A DNA stretch of 64,000 bases from Paracoccus onubensis (GCF_003591515.1 NZ_QZCG01000007.1:1-64000); one strand, 5' to 3'. Positions 27,936 to 38,784 are shown, numbered from the stretch's first letter. Numbers and translations: made by a program. The notes: generated from the sequence alone by a model not told the origin.

Positions 27936-28988
27936 ATGCTGCCAGAAGACCGCCTTGAACAGATAATCCAGCGTTTCGAATTTCTCGAGGCGCAGTTGAA
28001 TGCCGGCGCCGCGCCGGCTCAGATCGCAGGGATCAGCCGCGAATATGCCGAGTTGAAGCCGGTGGTCGAACAGATTGGCCAATGGCAGGATTCGCGTGCC
28101 CAGGTCGCCGAGGCACAGGCGATGCTTGCCGATCCCGAGATGCGCGAACTGGCCGAGGATGAACTGGCCCGGTTGCGCGAGGAACTTCCGGAGCTCGAGC
28201 AGAAATTGCGACTCGCGCTGCTGCCCCGGGATGCTGCCGATTCCCGTCCAGCGATCGTCGAGATCAGGCCGGGGACCGGCGGGGACGAGGCGGCGTTGTT
28301 CGCGGGTGATCTGCTGGCCATGTATCGCCGCTATGCCGAGATACAGGGCTGGTCGTTTCAGTTGCTGGAATATAGTGAAACCGAGCTTGGCGGCATCAAG
28401 GAGGCCGTGGCGCGGATCGAGGGAGAGGGCGTCTTCGCCCGCCTGAAATACGAATCGGGCGTGCATCGGGTGCAGCGGGTGCCGGAAACCGAATCGGGCG
28501 GGCGGATTCATACCAGTGCTGCCACCGTGGCAGTGCTGCCCGAGGCGGAAGAGGTCGATATCGATATTCCCGCCAGCGACATCCGCATCGACACGATGCG
28601 GGCCTCGGGTGCGGGGGGGCAGCATGTGAACACTACCGATTCGGCGGTGCGGGTGACCCATATTCCAACGGGGATCGTCGTGACCAGTTCGGAAAAATCC
28701 CAGCATCAGAACCGCGCCAACGCCATGGCGGTCCTGCGCGCGCGGCTTTACGATATCGAGCGGCAGCGCAGCGATGACGAACGTGCGGCGGATCGTAAAT
28801 CCCAGGTGGGCAGCGGTGATCGCAGCGAGCGGATCCGGACCTATAATTTTCCGCAGGGCCGGATGACCGATCATCGGATCAACCTGACGCTCTACGCGCT
28901 GGACAAGGTGATGCAGGGCGATCTGGGCGATATCATCGACGCGCTGATTGCGCATGATCAGGCCGCGCGGCTGGCCGCGCAGGAATGA
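27936..28988 (+). CDS. prfA: Peptide chain release factor 1
   Basis: 350 residues. It recognises UAA and UAG and triggers peptide release. The catalytic GGQ is at [15 protein letters not shown], and the codon-recognition tripeptide position in [14 protein letters not shown] reads PET. The following gene, prmC, encodes the methyltransferase that modifies the GGQ glutamine and overlaps it as ATGA. Confidence 0.97.
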   Translation: MLPEDRLEQIIQRFEFLEAQLNAGAAPAQIAGISREYAELKPVVEQIGQWQDSRAQVAEAQAMLADPEMRELAEDELARLREELPELEQKLRLALLPRDAADSRPAIVEIRPGTGGDEAALFAGDLLAMYRRYAEIQGWSFQLLEYSETELGGIKEAVARIEGEGVFARLKYESGVHRVQRVPETESGGRIHTSAATVAVLPEAEEVDIDIPASDIRIDTMRASGAGGQHVNTTDSAVRVTHIPTGIVVTSSEKSQHQNRANAMAVLRARLYDIERQRSDDERAADRKSQVGSGDRSERIRTYNFPQGRMTDHRINLTLYALDKVMQGDLGDIIDALIAHDQAARLAAQE

Positions 28989-29830
28989 GCGGGCCCACAG
29001 GCAAAGACCTGTGCCATGCCGCGCAGCGGCGGCTTGAAGCGGCGGGGATCGCGGATGGTTATCGGGATGCGTCGCTGTTGTTCATGCATGCGCTGCGCCA
29101 GATGAGGGGAGAGGCGATCAAGGATCATCATCGGGCGCAATATCTTGCGGCTGTCGTTTCGCCCGAATTGGAAGCCGTTTATCAGCGAATGATCGACGCC
29201 CGCGCGGCCCGGCAACCGGTCAGCCAGATCACCGGCAGCCGCGCCTTCTGGGAACATGAATTCATCGTGACCCGCGACACGCTGGATCCGCGGCCAGAGA
29301 CGGAAACCCTGGTTGAAGAAGCGCTGAAACTGCCTTGGGGCAGCGTCTTGGACCTGGGGACGGGAACTGGCGCGATCCTGATTTCGCTTCTGGCTGCGCG
29401 GCCCGGCAGTGTGGGGACAGGAACCGATATTTCCGAAGCGGCGCTTGATGTGGCGCGGCGGAATGCCCATCTGATTGGGGTGACAGCGCGGTTGGCGGTC
29501 TCGGACTGGTTTTCTACCGTGAATGGGCGTTTTGACCTGATCGTCTCGAATCCGCCTTATATCGCGCTTGATGAAATGGCCGGGCTTGCTCCTGAAGTGG
29601 GCAAGTGGGAGCCGCGCCGGGCATTGACCGATGGGGCGGATGGATTATCCGCCTATCGTGTCATCGCTGGCAGAGCGGCAGAACATCTGACCCCGCACGG
29701 CCATGTTCTGGTTGAGATCGGCCATAAACAGGGCGAAGCGGTTGCGACGATTTTTCGCAGCCATGGCGCAGAGACACGCTGTTTTGCCGATCTTGACGGT
29801 CGGGATCGTGTCATATTGGCACGTTTTTAG
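28985..29830 (+). CDS. prmC: Release factor glutamine N5-methyltransferase
   Basis: 281 residues. It methylates the GGQ glutamine of release factors with S-adenosylmethionine. There is an N-terminal helical domain, then the SAM loop [16 protein letters not shown], the acidic [15 protein letters not shown] and the catalytic NPPY motif in [10 protein letters not shown]. It starts within the prfA stop, the usual prfA-prmC pairing. Confidence 0.96.
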   Translation: MSGPTGKDLCHAAQRRLEAAGIADGYRDASLLFMHALRQMRGEAIKDHHRAQYLAAVVSPELEAVYQRMIDARAARQPVSQITGSRAFWEHEFIVTRDTLDPRPETETLVEEALKLPWGSVLDLGTGTGAILISLLAARPGSVGTGTDISEAALDVARRNAHLIGVTARLAVSDWFSTVNGRFDLIVSNPPYIALDEMAGLAPEVGKWEPRRALTDGADGLSAYRVIAGRAAEHLTPHGHVLVEIGHKQGEAVATIFRSHGAETRCFADLDGRDRVILARF

Positions 29831-30052
29831 CCATTGATCGGCGGATTTTGCATGGAAATGGAGAAAACTTGAAATTTTTCCCTTGTCATGACCCTGCTGG
29901 CGTGGTTAGTCACCGACATGCTGGGGCCGAAAGGCTGCCGCATATGTCAGCCCGACAATGCCGAAACCGTTTGATGTGCCAAGCGCATCGCATGAACGCA
30001 GGACAAGGCTGAATGGCAGGGCGCGGATTTCGCCGCGGTGGCCGCCTTAAAC

Positions 30053-30066
30053 GTTGTCCAGACAAC
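30053..30066. promoter_or_regulatory. Short dyad upstream of the DUF4167 gene
   Basis: GTTGTC and GACAAC are perfect inverted 6-bp arms with a 2-bp centre, 24 bp before the DUF4167 start. It could be an operator or a chance dyad. The remainder of the 259-bp gap after prmC shows no gene. Confidence 0.3.
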
Positions 30067-30089
30067 TGGAACCACATACAGACAAACTG

Positions 30090-30923
30090 ATGAGATCATC
30101 GAAATCACGTTCGCGCAACAAGTCCAATCGCCAGCGCTCGCTGGGGAATATCGTCAATCGCGTCTTCGACAGCTCCGGCCCGGAGGGTAAGGTTCGCGGC
30201 ACGCCACAGCAGATCATCGACAAATATCTGATGCTGGCGCGCGATGCGCAATTATCCAATGACCGTGTGGCCGAGCAAAGCTTCTTTCAGCATGCCGAGC
30301 ATTACACCCGGCTGCTGGGCGAAGCACAGCGCGAAATGGCAGAACGGCAGCAGCAATTCCAGCAACAGCAGCATAATCGCCCGAATGGCGAGGATGATCG
30401 CGACAATGGTGGCCGTGACCATATGTCACGCGATCATGGCCGGGAGGGCGCTGCTTCAGTGCAGGCTGATGCAAATCAGGCCGGAAACGAAAAATTCACA
30501 TCCCAATCCGAACCTGCCGTGACGTCCGACGCGGAAAGATCGCAGGTGGAAATTCCGCAAACCGCCAGCAAATCCGGCGGATCGCCCCGTCGTTCCAGCC
30601 GGTCGCGTAGCAGCTCTGCGGAAACCGGGACCGGACGTGCAAAGCCCGTATCCCAAACTGTTGATTCCCCCGCACCCGAACAGTCCGAACCGTCGGCTTT
30701 GGGATTGCCGGATGTTGTCGGCTCGTCGGAAGAGGGCGGGCTGGTCGAGACCCCGGAAAGCGGGAGCGGTCGGAAATCGCGTGCCAAGCCCAGCACGACC
30801 CGAACCCGCAGCTCGCGGACGACAACAAGCCGCAAGAAGAGCACGAAGGCTTCTGACGACAGCGCGGAAGCTAGTGCCGTTCCGGCACCGGAAAAGAACG
30901 GCACTGACAACAGCGAGGGTTGA
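30090..30923 (+). CDS. DUF4167 domain protein
   Basis: 277 residues from ATG 30090; an upstream in-frame TTG lacks support. The N-terminal 80 residues are the conserved DUF4167 domain: a basic head (SSKSRSRNKSNRQRSLGNIV), then RVFDSSGPEGKVRGTPQQI and YLMLARDAQLSNDRVAEQ, with FFQHAEHYTRLL. The rest is low-complexity: Gln-rich, then Ser/Thr/Pro/Glu-rich, ending in an Arg/Ser/Thr/Lys-rich segment. The charge pattern suggests nucleic-acid or ribosome contact, but the function is not established. Confidence 0.88.
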   Translation: MRSSKSRSRNKSNRQRSLGNIVNRVFDSSGPEGKVRGTPQQIIDKYLMLARDAQLSNDRVAEQSFFQHAEHYTRLLGEAQREMAERQQQFQQQQHNRPNGEDDRDNGGRDHMSRDHGREGAASVQADANQAGNEKFTSQSEPAVTSDAERSQVEIPQTASKSGGSPRRSSRSRSSSAETGTGRAKPVSQTVDSPAPEQSEPSALGLPDVVGSSEEGGLVETPESGSGRKSRAKPSTTRTRSSRTTTSRKKSTKASDDSAEASAVPAPEKNGTDNSEG

Positions 30924-30994
30924 TCCCGGCTGATGGGGGCGTTCCGAATCTCGGGAAGCGTGACGAAACTCTGTCTCGTCGGTTGCGATCTGCG

Positions 30995-31846
30995 TTAATT
31001 TCCTTGCGCCTCTGCAACCAGTCGGGCGAGGGCGCAAAATTGTTCAAGGTCGATTTCTTCTGCGCGTGACGTGGGGGCAATTCCTGCGGTTTCCAGCAAT
31101 CTTTCGATATCCGGATGCACAGCCCGCAGCGATGCCCGCAGCATTTTCCGACGCTGGTTGAACGCCGCCGCCGTAATTCGCGACAGGATCGCCGGATTGG
31201 CGGGAAAACGCGGCTTGGGCAGTGCCGTGATATGAACGACCGCGGAATGCACCTTCGGCGCAGGGACAAAGGCTTCCGGCGGCAGCGTCATGACGATCCG
31301 CGCATCCGCCCGCCATTGCGCAAGCAGCGCAAGCCGGCCATAGGCCTTGCTGCCCGGCCGCGCCGTGATGCGCTCGGCGACCTCTTTCTGAAACATGAGG
31401 GTCAGTGATTGCCAGAATGGCGGCCATTCCGAGGGCGTCAGCCAGCGAATCAGCAATTCGGTGCCGATATTATAGGGAAGATTGGCAATAATGCGGATCG
31501 GTGGCGTCAGATGGGCCAGCGGGTCGATCTTGAGGGCATCGTCATTAAGCACGCGTAAACGGCCGGGATAAGCCGAGGCGATCTCTTCCAGCGCGGGCAG
31601 TGCACGGGCATCCTTTTCGATGGCCAGAACCCGGCGCGCGCCTTCGGCCAGCAACCCACGTGTCAAGCCTCCGGGGCCGGGGCCGATTTCCAGAACATCG
31701 CATTGCGTCAGATCCCCTGCTTGCCGGGCGATCTTGGCCGTCAGGTTCAGATCAAGCAGGAAGTTCTGACCAAGCTGCTTTTTCGCGCGCAGTTCATGAC
31801 GGGCGATGACGTCTCGCAAGGGGGGGAGGCCGTCGAGGCTGCTCAT
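30995..31846 (-). CDS. rsmA: 16S rRNA (adenine1518/1519-N6) dimethyltransferase
   Basis: 283 residues (RsmA/KsgA). It dimethylates two adjacent adenines near the 3' end of 16S rRNA. The motifs [29 protein letters not shown] (SAM loop) and the catalytic [12 protein letters not shown] are complete. Last gene of the lptF-lptG-lptD-surA-pdxA-rsmA cluster, the same surA-pdxA-rsmA order as in E. coli. It converges on the DUF4167 gene. Confidence 0.97.
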   Translation of the reverse strand: MSSLDGLPPLRDVIARHELRAKKQLGQNFLLDLNLTAKIARQAGDLTQCDVLEIGPGPGGLTRGLLAEGARRVLAIEKDARALPALEEIASAYPGRLRVLNDDALKIDPLAHLTPPIRIIANLPYNIGTELLIRWLTPSEWPPFWQSLTLMFQKEVAERITARPGSKAYGRLALLAQWRADARIVMTLPPEAFVPAPKVHSAVVHITALPKPRFPANPAILSRITAAAFNQRRKMLRASLRAVHPDIERLLETAGIAPTSRAEEIDLEQFCALARLVAEAQGN

Positions 31847-31874
31847 ATTCGCGCCCTTTGACCGTCACGTGCCA

Positions 31875-32840
31875 TCATCTGCGCCGTGCCGCCATGTCTT
31901 TGGCCATCCTTAGCGCCGCGATTGTCGATGCGGGATCTGCCCGACCGGTACCCGCAATATCGAAGGCGGTGCCGTGATCGGGTGAAGTACGGATGAAGGG
32001 CAGGCCCAGCGTGACATTGACCCCGCCCGCGAAATCCAGCGTCTTGATCGGGATCAGGGCCTGATCGTGATAGGCACAGATCGCCGCGTCATATTTCTTG
32101 CGTGCGGGGGCATGAAACATCGTATCTGCCGGTAACGGTCCGGTAAGGTTAATACCCTCATTGCGGAGCCGTTCCAGAAGGGGCGCGATGAAATCGATCT
32201 CTTCGCGCCCCATATTGCCGCCTTCGCCCGCATGGGGGTTGATACCGGCGATGGCAAGGCGGGGCGTGGGGATGCCGAAATCGCGGATCATCGCGGCATG
32301 CGTCACCCTGATCGCTTCCTCAAGCCTGGCAGGGGTCAGGGTGGCAGGAACCTCGGCCAGGGCGATATGGATGGTTGCCGGAACCACGCGGCAAGGGGGC
32401 GTGACAGAGGTCGATGCCAGCATCATCGCGACCGGAGGATCCCCGGCCAGATGGGCAAGATATTCGGTATGCCCGGGGAAAGGAAAGCCCGCTCCTTCCT
32501 TCAGCACACGCTTGTTGATCGGCAGGGTTGTCATCGCGCGGGCCTGATCCTGCAATGCCAGATTGACGGCGCGGGCGATTACATCGATGACGGCTTGCGC
32601 ATTTTCCGGATTTGGCTGACCGGCAGTGACAGCGGCGGGGAAATCATGCTGTAGCACCGGAAGGTGACCCACCGGAACCGGATCGTCGACTGCGGCGATC
32701 CGGGTATGGGGGACGTCATCTGGCAGGTGGCGCGCGTCGCCGATCCAGACATAATCCACCCCGCAACCCAACGCGCGGGTGGCGATTTCCGGTCCGATTC
32801 CGGCGGGCTCTCCGCAGGTCAGCAGAACGCGTCCGGCCAT
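31875..32840 (-). CDS. pdxA: 4-hydroxythreonine-4-phosphate dehydrogenase
   Basis: 321 residues. NAD-dependent enzyme of DXP-dependent pyridoxal phosphate synthesis. LTCGEPAGIGPEIATRAL, the metal-binding His in PGHTEYLAHL, GINPHAGEGGNMGREE and the second metal His in CAYHDQALIPIK are conserved. ATG 32840 is 4 bp after the surA stop; the longer in-frame reading lies inside surA. PLP is the cofactor of TrpB and of the aminotransferase at 52458. Confidence 0.96.
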   Translation of the reverse strand: MAGRVLLTCGEPAGIGPEIATRALGCGVDYVWIGDARHLPDDVPHTRIAAVDDPVPVGHLPVLQHDFPAAVTAGQPNPENAQAVIDVIARAVNLALQDQARAMTTLPINKRVLKEGAGFPFPGHTEYLAHLAGDPPVAMMLASTSVTPPCRVVPATIHIALAEVPATLTPARLEEAIRVTHAAMIRDFGIPTPRLAIAGINPHAGEGGNMGREEIDFIAPLLERLRNEGINLTGPLPADTMFHAPARKKYDAAICAYHDQALIPIKTLDFAGGVNVTLGLPFIRTSPDHGTAFDIAGTGRADPASTIAALRMAKDMAARRR

Positions 32841-32844
32841 GTCG

Positions 32845-34113
32845 TCAGGGCCGGCGGATAACCGCGTCCGCCCGCAATTCCTCCAGCAGGGCGTTCGCCA
32901 TTTCATTTGCCTTGCGGTTGAATAATTGCTCGCGCATCGCCGTGCGATCTGGAATGCCCGATTGATCGGGAACGGCGGCCTCCACACCATCCGGTTCTTC
33001 GGCGGTGGTGGCGACATCCGAATCATCCTGCGCCAGTAATGCAGATTGACGCGAGCAAAGCATGACCAGATCCGCGCTGCCGCCATAATCCACGACACTG
33101 GCCTCATCCGCATCCAGCGAGGCAAGCCGGGTGGCGATCAGCGTCGGGATTGCGCTTTGCGAAGCGGTCTGACGGTTGATCCGCGTGGATGCCGTGCCCG
33201 CCTGAACATAAAGATCCGCACAGCTCTGGCTGCGTGCGGCAAGCGAGGCGGCCTCGCTGGCGGATGTCAGCCGGAGGGTCGCATAATCCAGCAATTGCTC
33301 GCGCGCGCCGGGGCGCAATGTGCCTTGGCTGTCACGAAGCCGGAACAGGACGACGGCACCGGTCACATTAAGAGGTTGCGAGACCTGTCCGGGCTGAAGT
33401 CCAAGAATGACGGGGCGCAGGCCCGGCGGCAGATTATCGATATCGACCCACTCTAACTGGCCGCCCTGTCTGCCGGAATCGGCGGCGGAATATTGGCGTG
33501 CCGCCTCTGCGAACTGGGCATCGCTCGGGTTGCTTGCGACGATGGAATTGGCAAGCTGCATTGCCTGATCTTCCTGGCCTTCCGGGGCGGGAATGACCAG
33601 TTCCGAAAGCAGGACCCGCGTCACGATCGGAGTCTCGATCACCTGTTTGAGGGCCTGATCCACTTCGGCGTCGCTGACATTGATCGCCGGCAGGAGCCGT
33701 TGACGGATAACGCCCCGCCATGCCACGCCTGCCTCGACGAAATCGCGAAAGACCTGATATTCGACCCCGGCATTTTCCAGCGCGGCAATGAATTCCGGCG
33801 CGCTCATATTCGCGCGACTGGCGAATTCCTCAAGCCCGATATCCAGCTCTTCTTCGCTGACCTGGATACCCATCTGCTGCGCCTCGAACATCCGCAGCCG
33901 ATCCTGAATCAGCGCATCCTCCGCTGCCTTACGGTCCGTGTCCCCGGCACCGAGAAGCTGCATGAAGCGTATCCGCTGATCTATCTCGTAGCCCGTGACG
34001 GCACGATCATTGACATAGACCACCGGCTCGAATGGATTCTGCGCCGAGGCGGGCGTGAATTGCCCGAACACCATGCAGGCCGAGATGGCGATGCCGGAAA
34101 TAAGATGCCGCAT
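32845..34113 (-). CDS. surA: SurA-type periplasmic chaperone / peptidylprolyl isomerase
   Basis: 422 residues with a signal peptide (MRHLISGIAISACMVF up to the PASAQ cleavage region). The SurA N-terminal domain covers about residues 28-160 (VYVNDRAVTGYEIDQRIRFMQLL). One parvulin domain follows (QLANSIVASNPSDAQFAEAARQYSAADSG, GGQLEWVDIDNLPPGLRPV); I see only one, against two in E. coli SurA. It escorts outer-membrane proteins, including LptD, encoded next to it. Start at ATG 34113 with GGGGGCAG upstream. Confidence 0.93.
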   Translation of the reverse strand: MRHLISGIAISACMVFGQFTPASAQNPFEPVVYVNDRAVTGYEIDQRIRFMQLLGAGDTDRKAAEDALIQDRLRMFEAQQMGIQVSEEELDIGLEEFASRANMSAPEFIAALENAGVEYQVFRDFVEAGVAWRGVIRQRLLPAINVSDAEVDQALKQVIETPIVTRVLLSELVIPAPEGQEDQAMQLANSIVASNPSDAQFAEAARQYSAADSGRQGGQLEWVDIDNLPPGLRPVILGLQPGQVSQPLNVTGAVVLFRLRDSQGTLRPGAREQLLDYATLRLTSASEAASLAARSQSCADLYVQAGTASTRINRQTASQSAIPTLIATRLASLDADEASVVDYGGSADLVMLCSRQSALLAQDDSDVATTAEEPDGVEAAVPDQSGIPDRTAMREQLFNRKANEMANALLEELRADAVIRRP

Positions 34114-34145
34114 ATGCTGCCCCCAAATTCTTCTTCGGCCCAAGA

Positions 34146-36542
34146 CTAGCGCATGCAGCTGCGCCGCGCCACTGTGCCCGGGATGTCTTTTTGCCTGCCG
34201 AACCCGCCAAGACGGACCGACAGATCGAAACTTGTCTCTGGCCGCACGTTATCCGAATCGGTGAAGCGGCGCGACAGGCCCATCTCCACGCTCACGCATT
34301 CGTTTCTGTAGGTGAGGTCCAAAGCTGCCATCTGTGCCTGATTTGCGGTGAAATCATAGCGCGTCTCGGCACTGCCCCACCAGCCATCCGTGATCTGCCA
34401 GCCGATATTCGCAGTGAATTCGTTGATATCTGTGCGGCGGCCCTCGTCCTGATTGCTGTCGATCCACAGATGGCCGGCAGAAAGCTGCAGATCGGAGCGC
34501 AGCCAGCCAAGTCGCAATTCATTGCGCGAGAAGTTGAAGGAATCGTCGAACAATGCGCGGTTCGAGATGGCCAGCCCGGTTCCGCTGTCGTAATGCGCGG
34601 CCAGCAGCCAGTCCGAGTGCTGCCCGCTAAGCGGTGAATCCTTGGGGAATTGGCTGACGGCCCGGTCGCGGAAGACCCGCCCTCCGGTCAGGCCGATGGA
34701 CCAGCCTTGAGGATCGATTCGCGTCCAGCTGACGCCCAGATTCGCACGCAATCCCGTTTCCCGAGCGTCCCAGCCCGGGAAACGATTGGTCGAGAACAGG
34801 TTGCCTTCGTCGAATTCGATCAGGCGGCTATCCTCGTTCGGGATATCGTCATCACCGCCGCGAGGGGACCAGAGAAGCTGCACCACCGGCTCGACCAAAT
34901 GCGTGGCGCCGCCAGAATATCCGGCCAGCGGCCAGCGAAGTTCGACACCTGTCGTTGGATAGGCGCGGAGGACGGCATCCTCGTATCTGTTGTCCTGCGC
35001 GATGCGGTAAAGATCCGCGTCCAGCCCCAATATCGCCGCGCCGACGAAACCGCCTGGAAGGATCTCGCTGCGACGCCAGTCCAACCCGAATGAGGCCCGG
35101 GCGATGTCGCGGCCCTTCACGTCCTCGTCCGAGGGGCGGCGATGTGCATGAAGCGACCATTCCATCAATGCTTCTCCGCCGATATAGTTCGGGGTGAAGC
35201 GACGCTGCCAAAGTGCGTCGGCAACCTGCGCAGGCGATGTGTCATTATCTTCGTAATCGCGAAGCGAATGATAATTGCCGACCCGCGCGATCAGCAGCTT
35301 GTCGCGCTTGATCCGCTCCAGAGTCACACCGCTCCAGAGCCGGTCTGCTTCGGTGACATCGTAATCCAGCAGATAGCTGCGATCCGAGGCCGCCTGAATC
35401 CGTACCCCCAGCTTATATCCGCGCGGCAACTCGAACTCGGCGGCCCCGAACAGATAACCGCGCGTCTCGCCCGGTTCGATATCGTCCCGGCTGATTGCGC
35501 CGCTCCACTCCATCGCGCCATTTCTGAATGCCTGACGATAGCGCAGTTCCAGCGTGCGTGTGCGGCTGGTCGAGAAATAGGGAATGATCGTCATATCGGC
35601 GTGGTCGCCGAGGGTGACGAAATAAGGAAGCTTCATCCCGAAGCCAAGCCGCGAGGTGGTCCGGAATTCCGGCCTGAGAAAGCCCGAGCGCCGTTCGACC
35701 GTCGGATCGGGCGCGGTCACCGTAAAGGGAACAGCGGCAAGCGGCAGGCCGAAGGCGCGAAACTGTGGATGATCAAGATGAAGCAGGCTCGTCCGGGCGT
35801 CATGGGTGATGCTGCGCGCGCGGATTTCCCATAGCGGCACTGGATTCTCGGCACAAATCTGGCAGGCCGAGGTCACGACATTCTCCAGTCGTGTGAAACG
35901 GCCCTGCTCGCTGCGGGTGGCCTGTCTGGACGCCAGTTGCAACTCATGAGCGATGACCAGCCTTGCGCCGCGGACGATGCCGTCCTGCAATTCGCGGTCC
36001 AGTTGCGCAGAATCTGCGATCAGGATCGCTGCCGCTTCGGGATCCGCCGCGCCCGGCCGTGACAGATGGATCGGTCCCTCGATCGTCAGTTCTCCGCTTT
36101 CGCCGTCCACGATCATGCGCGAGGCGACCAGCCGTGCGCCCTGATACCAGACCACGACGCCGCCCGCGGCGATAAGCGTCTGGTCCCCCTGCAATACCAG
36201 ACTGTCGGCCAGAACGGTCGCCGCCTCATCGGGCGATTCCGCGTCGGGGACCGTTCCATCAAGGGTAATATCCGCAGTTGGTTCTACCGTTTCCGGCAGG
36301 CGCGGTGAAGGCGTGCGATCGGCGACGGGGCGATTGGCCAGCGGGGTGGCCTGAGGCGCAAGCGCGGCCCCTCCTGCACGTTGCTGGATGCTGGAATCGG
36401 CGGGGGCCTGCCATTCCGGGCCTGCTGAGCCGGAGGCGGTATTCTGCTGTGCCGCCGCCAGTCCGGGCAGCAGCACCGCCAGCCCCGCGATGCCAGCCAG
36501 CCCAGTGGTCCTGAGCAAACCCTTGTGTCGTCTTGCGGTCAT
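34146..36542 (-). CDS. lptD: LPS-assembly outer-membrane protein LptD
   Basis: 798 residues. Signal peptide near residues 10-32 (AGIAGLAVLLPGLAAAQ), an Ala/Pro-rich stretch, an OstA-like periplasmic beta-jellyroll (ADSLVLQGDQTLIAAGGVVVWYQG) at about 105-200, then the 26-stranded barrel. Cysteines in SACQICAE and the terminal RSCMR are candidates for the disulfides that mature LptD needs. It inserts lipopolysaccharide into the outer leaflet with LptE, which is not in the window. The stop lies 32 bp before the surA start. Confidence 0.96.
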   Translation of the reverse strand: MTARRHKGLLRTTGLAGIAGLAVLLPGLAAAQQNTASGSAGPEWQAPADSSIQQRAGGAALAPQATPLANRPVADRTPSPRLPETVEPTADITLDGTVPDAESPDEAATVLADSLVLQGDQTLIAAGGVVVWYQGARLVASRMIVDGESGELTIEGPIHLSRPGAADPEAAAILIADSAQLDRELQDGIVRGARLVIAHELQLASRQATRSEQGRFTRLENVVTSACQICAENPVPLWEIRARSITHDARTSLLHLDHPQFRAFGLPLAAVPFTVTAPDPTVERRSGFLRPEFRTTSRLGFGMKLPYFVTLGDHADMTIIPYFSTSRTRTLELRYRQAFRNGAMEWSGAISRDDIEPGETRGYLFGAAEFELPRGYKLGVRIQAASDRSYLLDYDVTEADRLWSGVTLERIKRDKLLIARVGNYHSLRDYEDNDTSPAQVADALWQRRFTPNYIGGEALMEWSLHAHRRPSDEDVKGRDIARASFGLDWRRSEILPGGFVGAAILGLDADLYRIAQDNRYEDAVLRAYPTTGVELRWPLAGYSGGATHLVEPVVQLLWSPRGGDDDIPNEDSRLIEFDEGNLFSTNRFPGWDARETGLRANLGVSWTRIDPQGWSIGLTGGRVFRDRAVSQFPKDSPLSGQHSDWLLAAHYDSGTGLAISNRALFDDSFNFSRNELRLGWLRSDLQLSAGHLWIDSNQDEGRRTDINEFTANIGWQITDGWWGSAETRYDFTANQAQMAALDLTYRNECVSVEMGLSRRFTDSDNVRPETSFDLSVRLGGFGRQKDIPGTVARRSCMR

Positions 36543-37648
36543 CCGTCCTCCCGGTGCAGGATCAGGCCAAGGGCCAGCAGCGCCCCGATCAGCGGAGGTG
36601 CCGCCGCCGCCAGCGGGGGTGGAAGCTGTCCGTTCTCGCCGAGAATTTGCGCCATATTACGCAGGAAGAACAAGCCGATCCCGGCGGCAAAGGCCAGAAG
36701 AACCGCGATTCCGGTATTTCTGCCACGGACATGCTGCATCGAGAAGGCGGCGGCGATCATGACCATGGCAGCCATGACGAAGGGCCGCGCCAGTTCCATC
36801 TGCAACCAGACCCGGTGCCGGGCGGCGCTGAAACCTGCCCGCTCGAGTCCAGCGATAAAGCCGGGCAATTGCCAGATCGGCACTGAATCGGGCCGCCCGA
36901 AGCCATCGCGGATCCGCTGGGCGGTCAATTCGGAGGGCAGGGTGAGTGTCTCGTTTTCTGTCGCGGCGGCCTCGGGATTCGGGCGATCCAGCGGATATTC
37001 CTTGACCCCTGTCAGTTGCCATTCGCCGGGGGCAAGCCGCGCCTCGCGCGCCTCAATCCGGCGTGTCGGCCCGCTTTCGCGCTCGAAAATCAGGAACCAG
37101 GCATCGTAAAGCGTGGTCGCATCGGGGCTTGCGCGTGCGGCGCGAATGACGATCTGCCCGGCATCGTCACCGGTCTCGGCCTCCGATTGCCGAAGCCAGA
37201 CGGCGCTGTCACCGACGGAAACGGTCTGTCTCCCGTCGCGCTCGATATTCGCGACCGCCGAGTCGAACATCTTGCCGGTCGCCGCAACGATGGGATTGAA
37301 TAGCCCGACGGTCAGGAACCCGATCAGCATCGCGGTGACGGCGGGCGCGGTCACGACCTTGATGCCCGAACGGCCCGAGGCCCGGATCGCCACCATTTCG
37401 GAACTCCGCGCGAGGTTGATGAACAGCGCAATGCCCCCCAGAACCGTAATCAACGGCAGAATGGCATAGAAACTGCCCGCGATATTAAGCGCCGCAAGAC
37501 GCGCCGCCCCGGTCAGCCCGATGTCTCGGTCCGCAAAGCGGCGGATCATCTCGATCATGTCGATGAGAAACAGAATTAGCAGAAAAACTCCGGCGATAAG
37601 CAGGAAACTGCGCAGGAAACGCCGGGCGACATATCGGGCAAGAATCAC
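36539..37648 (-). CDS. lptG: LPS export ABC transporter permease LptG
   Basis: 369 residues of the YjgP/YjgQ family with six predicted membrane helices, three at each end, flanking a periplasmic beta-jellyroll domain (about residues 120-270). The N-terminal ARYVARRFLRSFLLIAGVFLLILFLIDMIEM and the NLARSSEMVAIRASG coupling region are typical. With LptF and LptB it extracts lipopolysaccharide from the inner membrane. It overlaps lptD and lptF by 4 bp on either side. Confidence 0.96.
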   Translation of the reverse strand: MILARYVARRFLRSFLLIAGVFLLILFLIDMIEMIRRFADRDIGLTGAARLAALNIAGSFYAILPLITVLGGIALFINLARSSEMVAIRASGRSGIKVVTAPAVTAMLIGFLTVGLFNPIVAATGKMFDSAVANIERDGRQTVSVGDSAVWLRQSEAETGDDAGQIVIRAARASPDATTLYDAWFLIFERESGPTRRIEAREARLAPGEWQLTGVKEYPLDRPNPEAAATENETLTLPSELTAQRIRDGFGRPDSVPIWQLPGFIAGLERAGFSAARHRVWLQMELARPFVMAAMVMIAAAFSMQHVRGRNTGIAVLLAFAAGIGLFFLRNMAQILGENGQLPPPLAAAAPPLIGALLALGLILHREDG

Positions 37649-38784
37649 GCCGTGCCCTCCTTGCGTGATTTCAATCGTGGCCGGGGCCGTGGTTTTGCTG
37701 CAAGCCAGAGCAACATCAGACTGATCGCGGTACCGATCAGAGCCGGCATATATAATAACGGCCAGAGATTGAAATTCTTACCTACCTGATCCGCTGCGGC
37801 GTTGCTGACGAATTGCACGAAGATCAGCAGCAGAATCGCCCAGAAAACCTGTCGCCAGACTCCGAAACGCGAGAATCCGCCCACCAGCAATGCCGCGAAA
37901 CCGATCATGGCGGAAACCGGCGACAGGAATGGCTGCGCAATACGTTCATGTGCCTCGCGTTTTGCTTGTCCGGCGCTTGCGCCGGTGGCATTCAGCAAGT
38001 CCTGATCGGGATTCAACAGACGCCAGGTCGTATATTCGCGCAAATCCTGCCCGCGCCGGTCTCTGGCGTGGAACATCGCTCCGATATCATAACTGAACTC
38101 GGAAAATCGAACCACCGACAGGCGCCTGTTGCCGTCCTGCTTGCGCATATTCTGCGACATGCCCTGAAGCAGCACCAGAACGGGGCCGGTATCCTTGCGG
38201 ACGACCAGAGCTTCTTCCGAGCTGTATATCGTCTGGTTGTCGGGATTGCGGGCGTCTTCGATGAACAGGTCCAGCAGCCGGCCGTCTTTCGCGACCTCGC
38301 GGATGAACAGGGTGACGCCTTCCGTCGGATATTGAAACTCGCCCGGGCGCAGGAATTGCGCGGTGACATTTTCGGCGATTGCCGTTTCGCGCTCGGCAAG
38401 TCGCGCGCGGGCCATCGGTACAAGGCCATGAACGAGAATGGCGACCAGAAGCCCGACGAAGATGCCGAAGACCAGGACCGGGCGCGCCAGTCTCCACGGC
38501 GAGAGGCCGGCGGCCTGCATGGCGACCATCTCGGATTCGCCCGTCAGCCGGTTGGTGCCATAGGCTGATGCCGCGAAGGCCGCGACCGGCAGAACCACCG
38601 AGATCACGATCGGCAATGTCAGGGCGGTGAATTCCAGAACGACCAGCGCCGTCTGGCCGTCGCTCAGCAGGTCGTCGAACAGACTGACGGCGCGGTTGAT
38701 CCAGTAGACTGAGACCAGTACCAATGCGAAGAAGCCGAACAGGGTCAGCAACTGGCTGAGAATGTATCGGTCGATCCGGGGCAT
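37645..38784 (-). CDS. lptF: LPS export ABC transporter permease LptF
   Basis: 379 residues, the paralogue of LptG, beginning MPRIDRYILSQLLTLFGFFALVLVSVYWI with three helices, a TGESEMVAMQAAGLSPWRL coupling helix, a periplasmic domain and three C-terminal helices. First gene of the lipopolysaccharide-transport cluster. About 250 bp separate it from the divergent pepA; this gap holds both promoters and no gene that I can support. Confidence 0.96.
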   Translation of the reverse strand: MPRIDRYILSQLLTLFGFFALVLVSVYWINRAVSLFDDLLSDGQTALVVLEFTALTLPIVISVVLPVAAFAASAYGTNRLTGESEMVAMQAAGLSPWRLARPVLVFGIFVGLLVAILVHGLVPMARARLAERETAIAENVTAQFLRPGEFQYPTEGVTLFIREVAKDGRLLDLFIEDARNPDNQTIYSSEEALVVRKDTGPVLVLLQGMSQNMRKQDGNRRLSVVRFSEFSYDIGAMFHARDRRGQDLREYTTWRLLNPDQDLLNATGASAGQAKREAHERIAQPFLSPVSAMIGFAALLVGGFSRFGVWRQVFWAILLLIFVQFVSNAAADQVGKNFNLWPLLYMPALIGTAISLMLLWLAAKPRPRPRLKSRKEGTA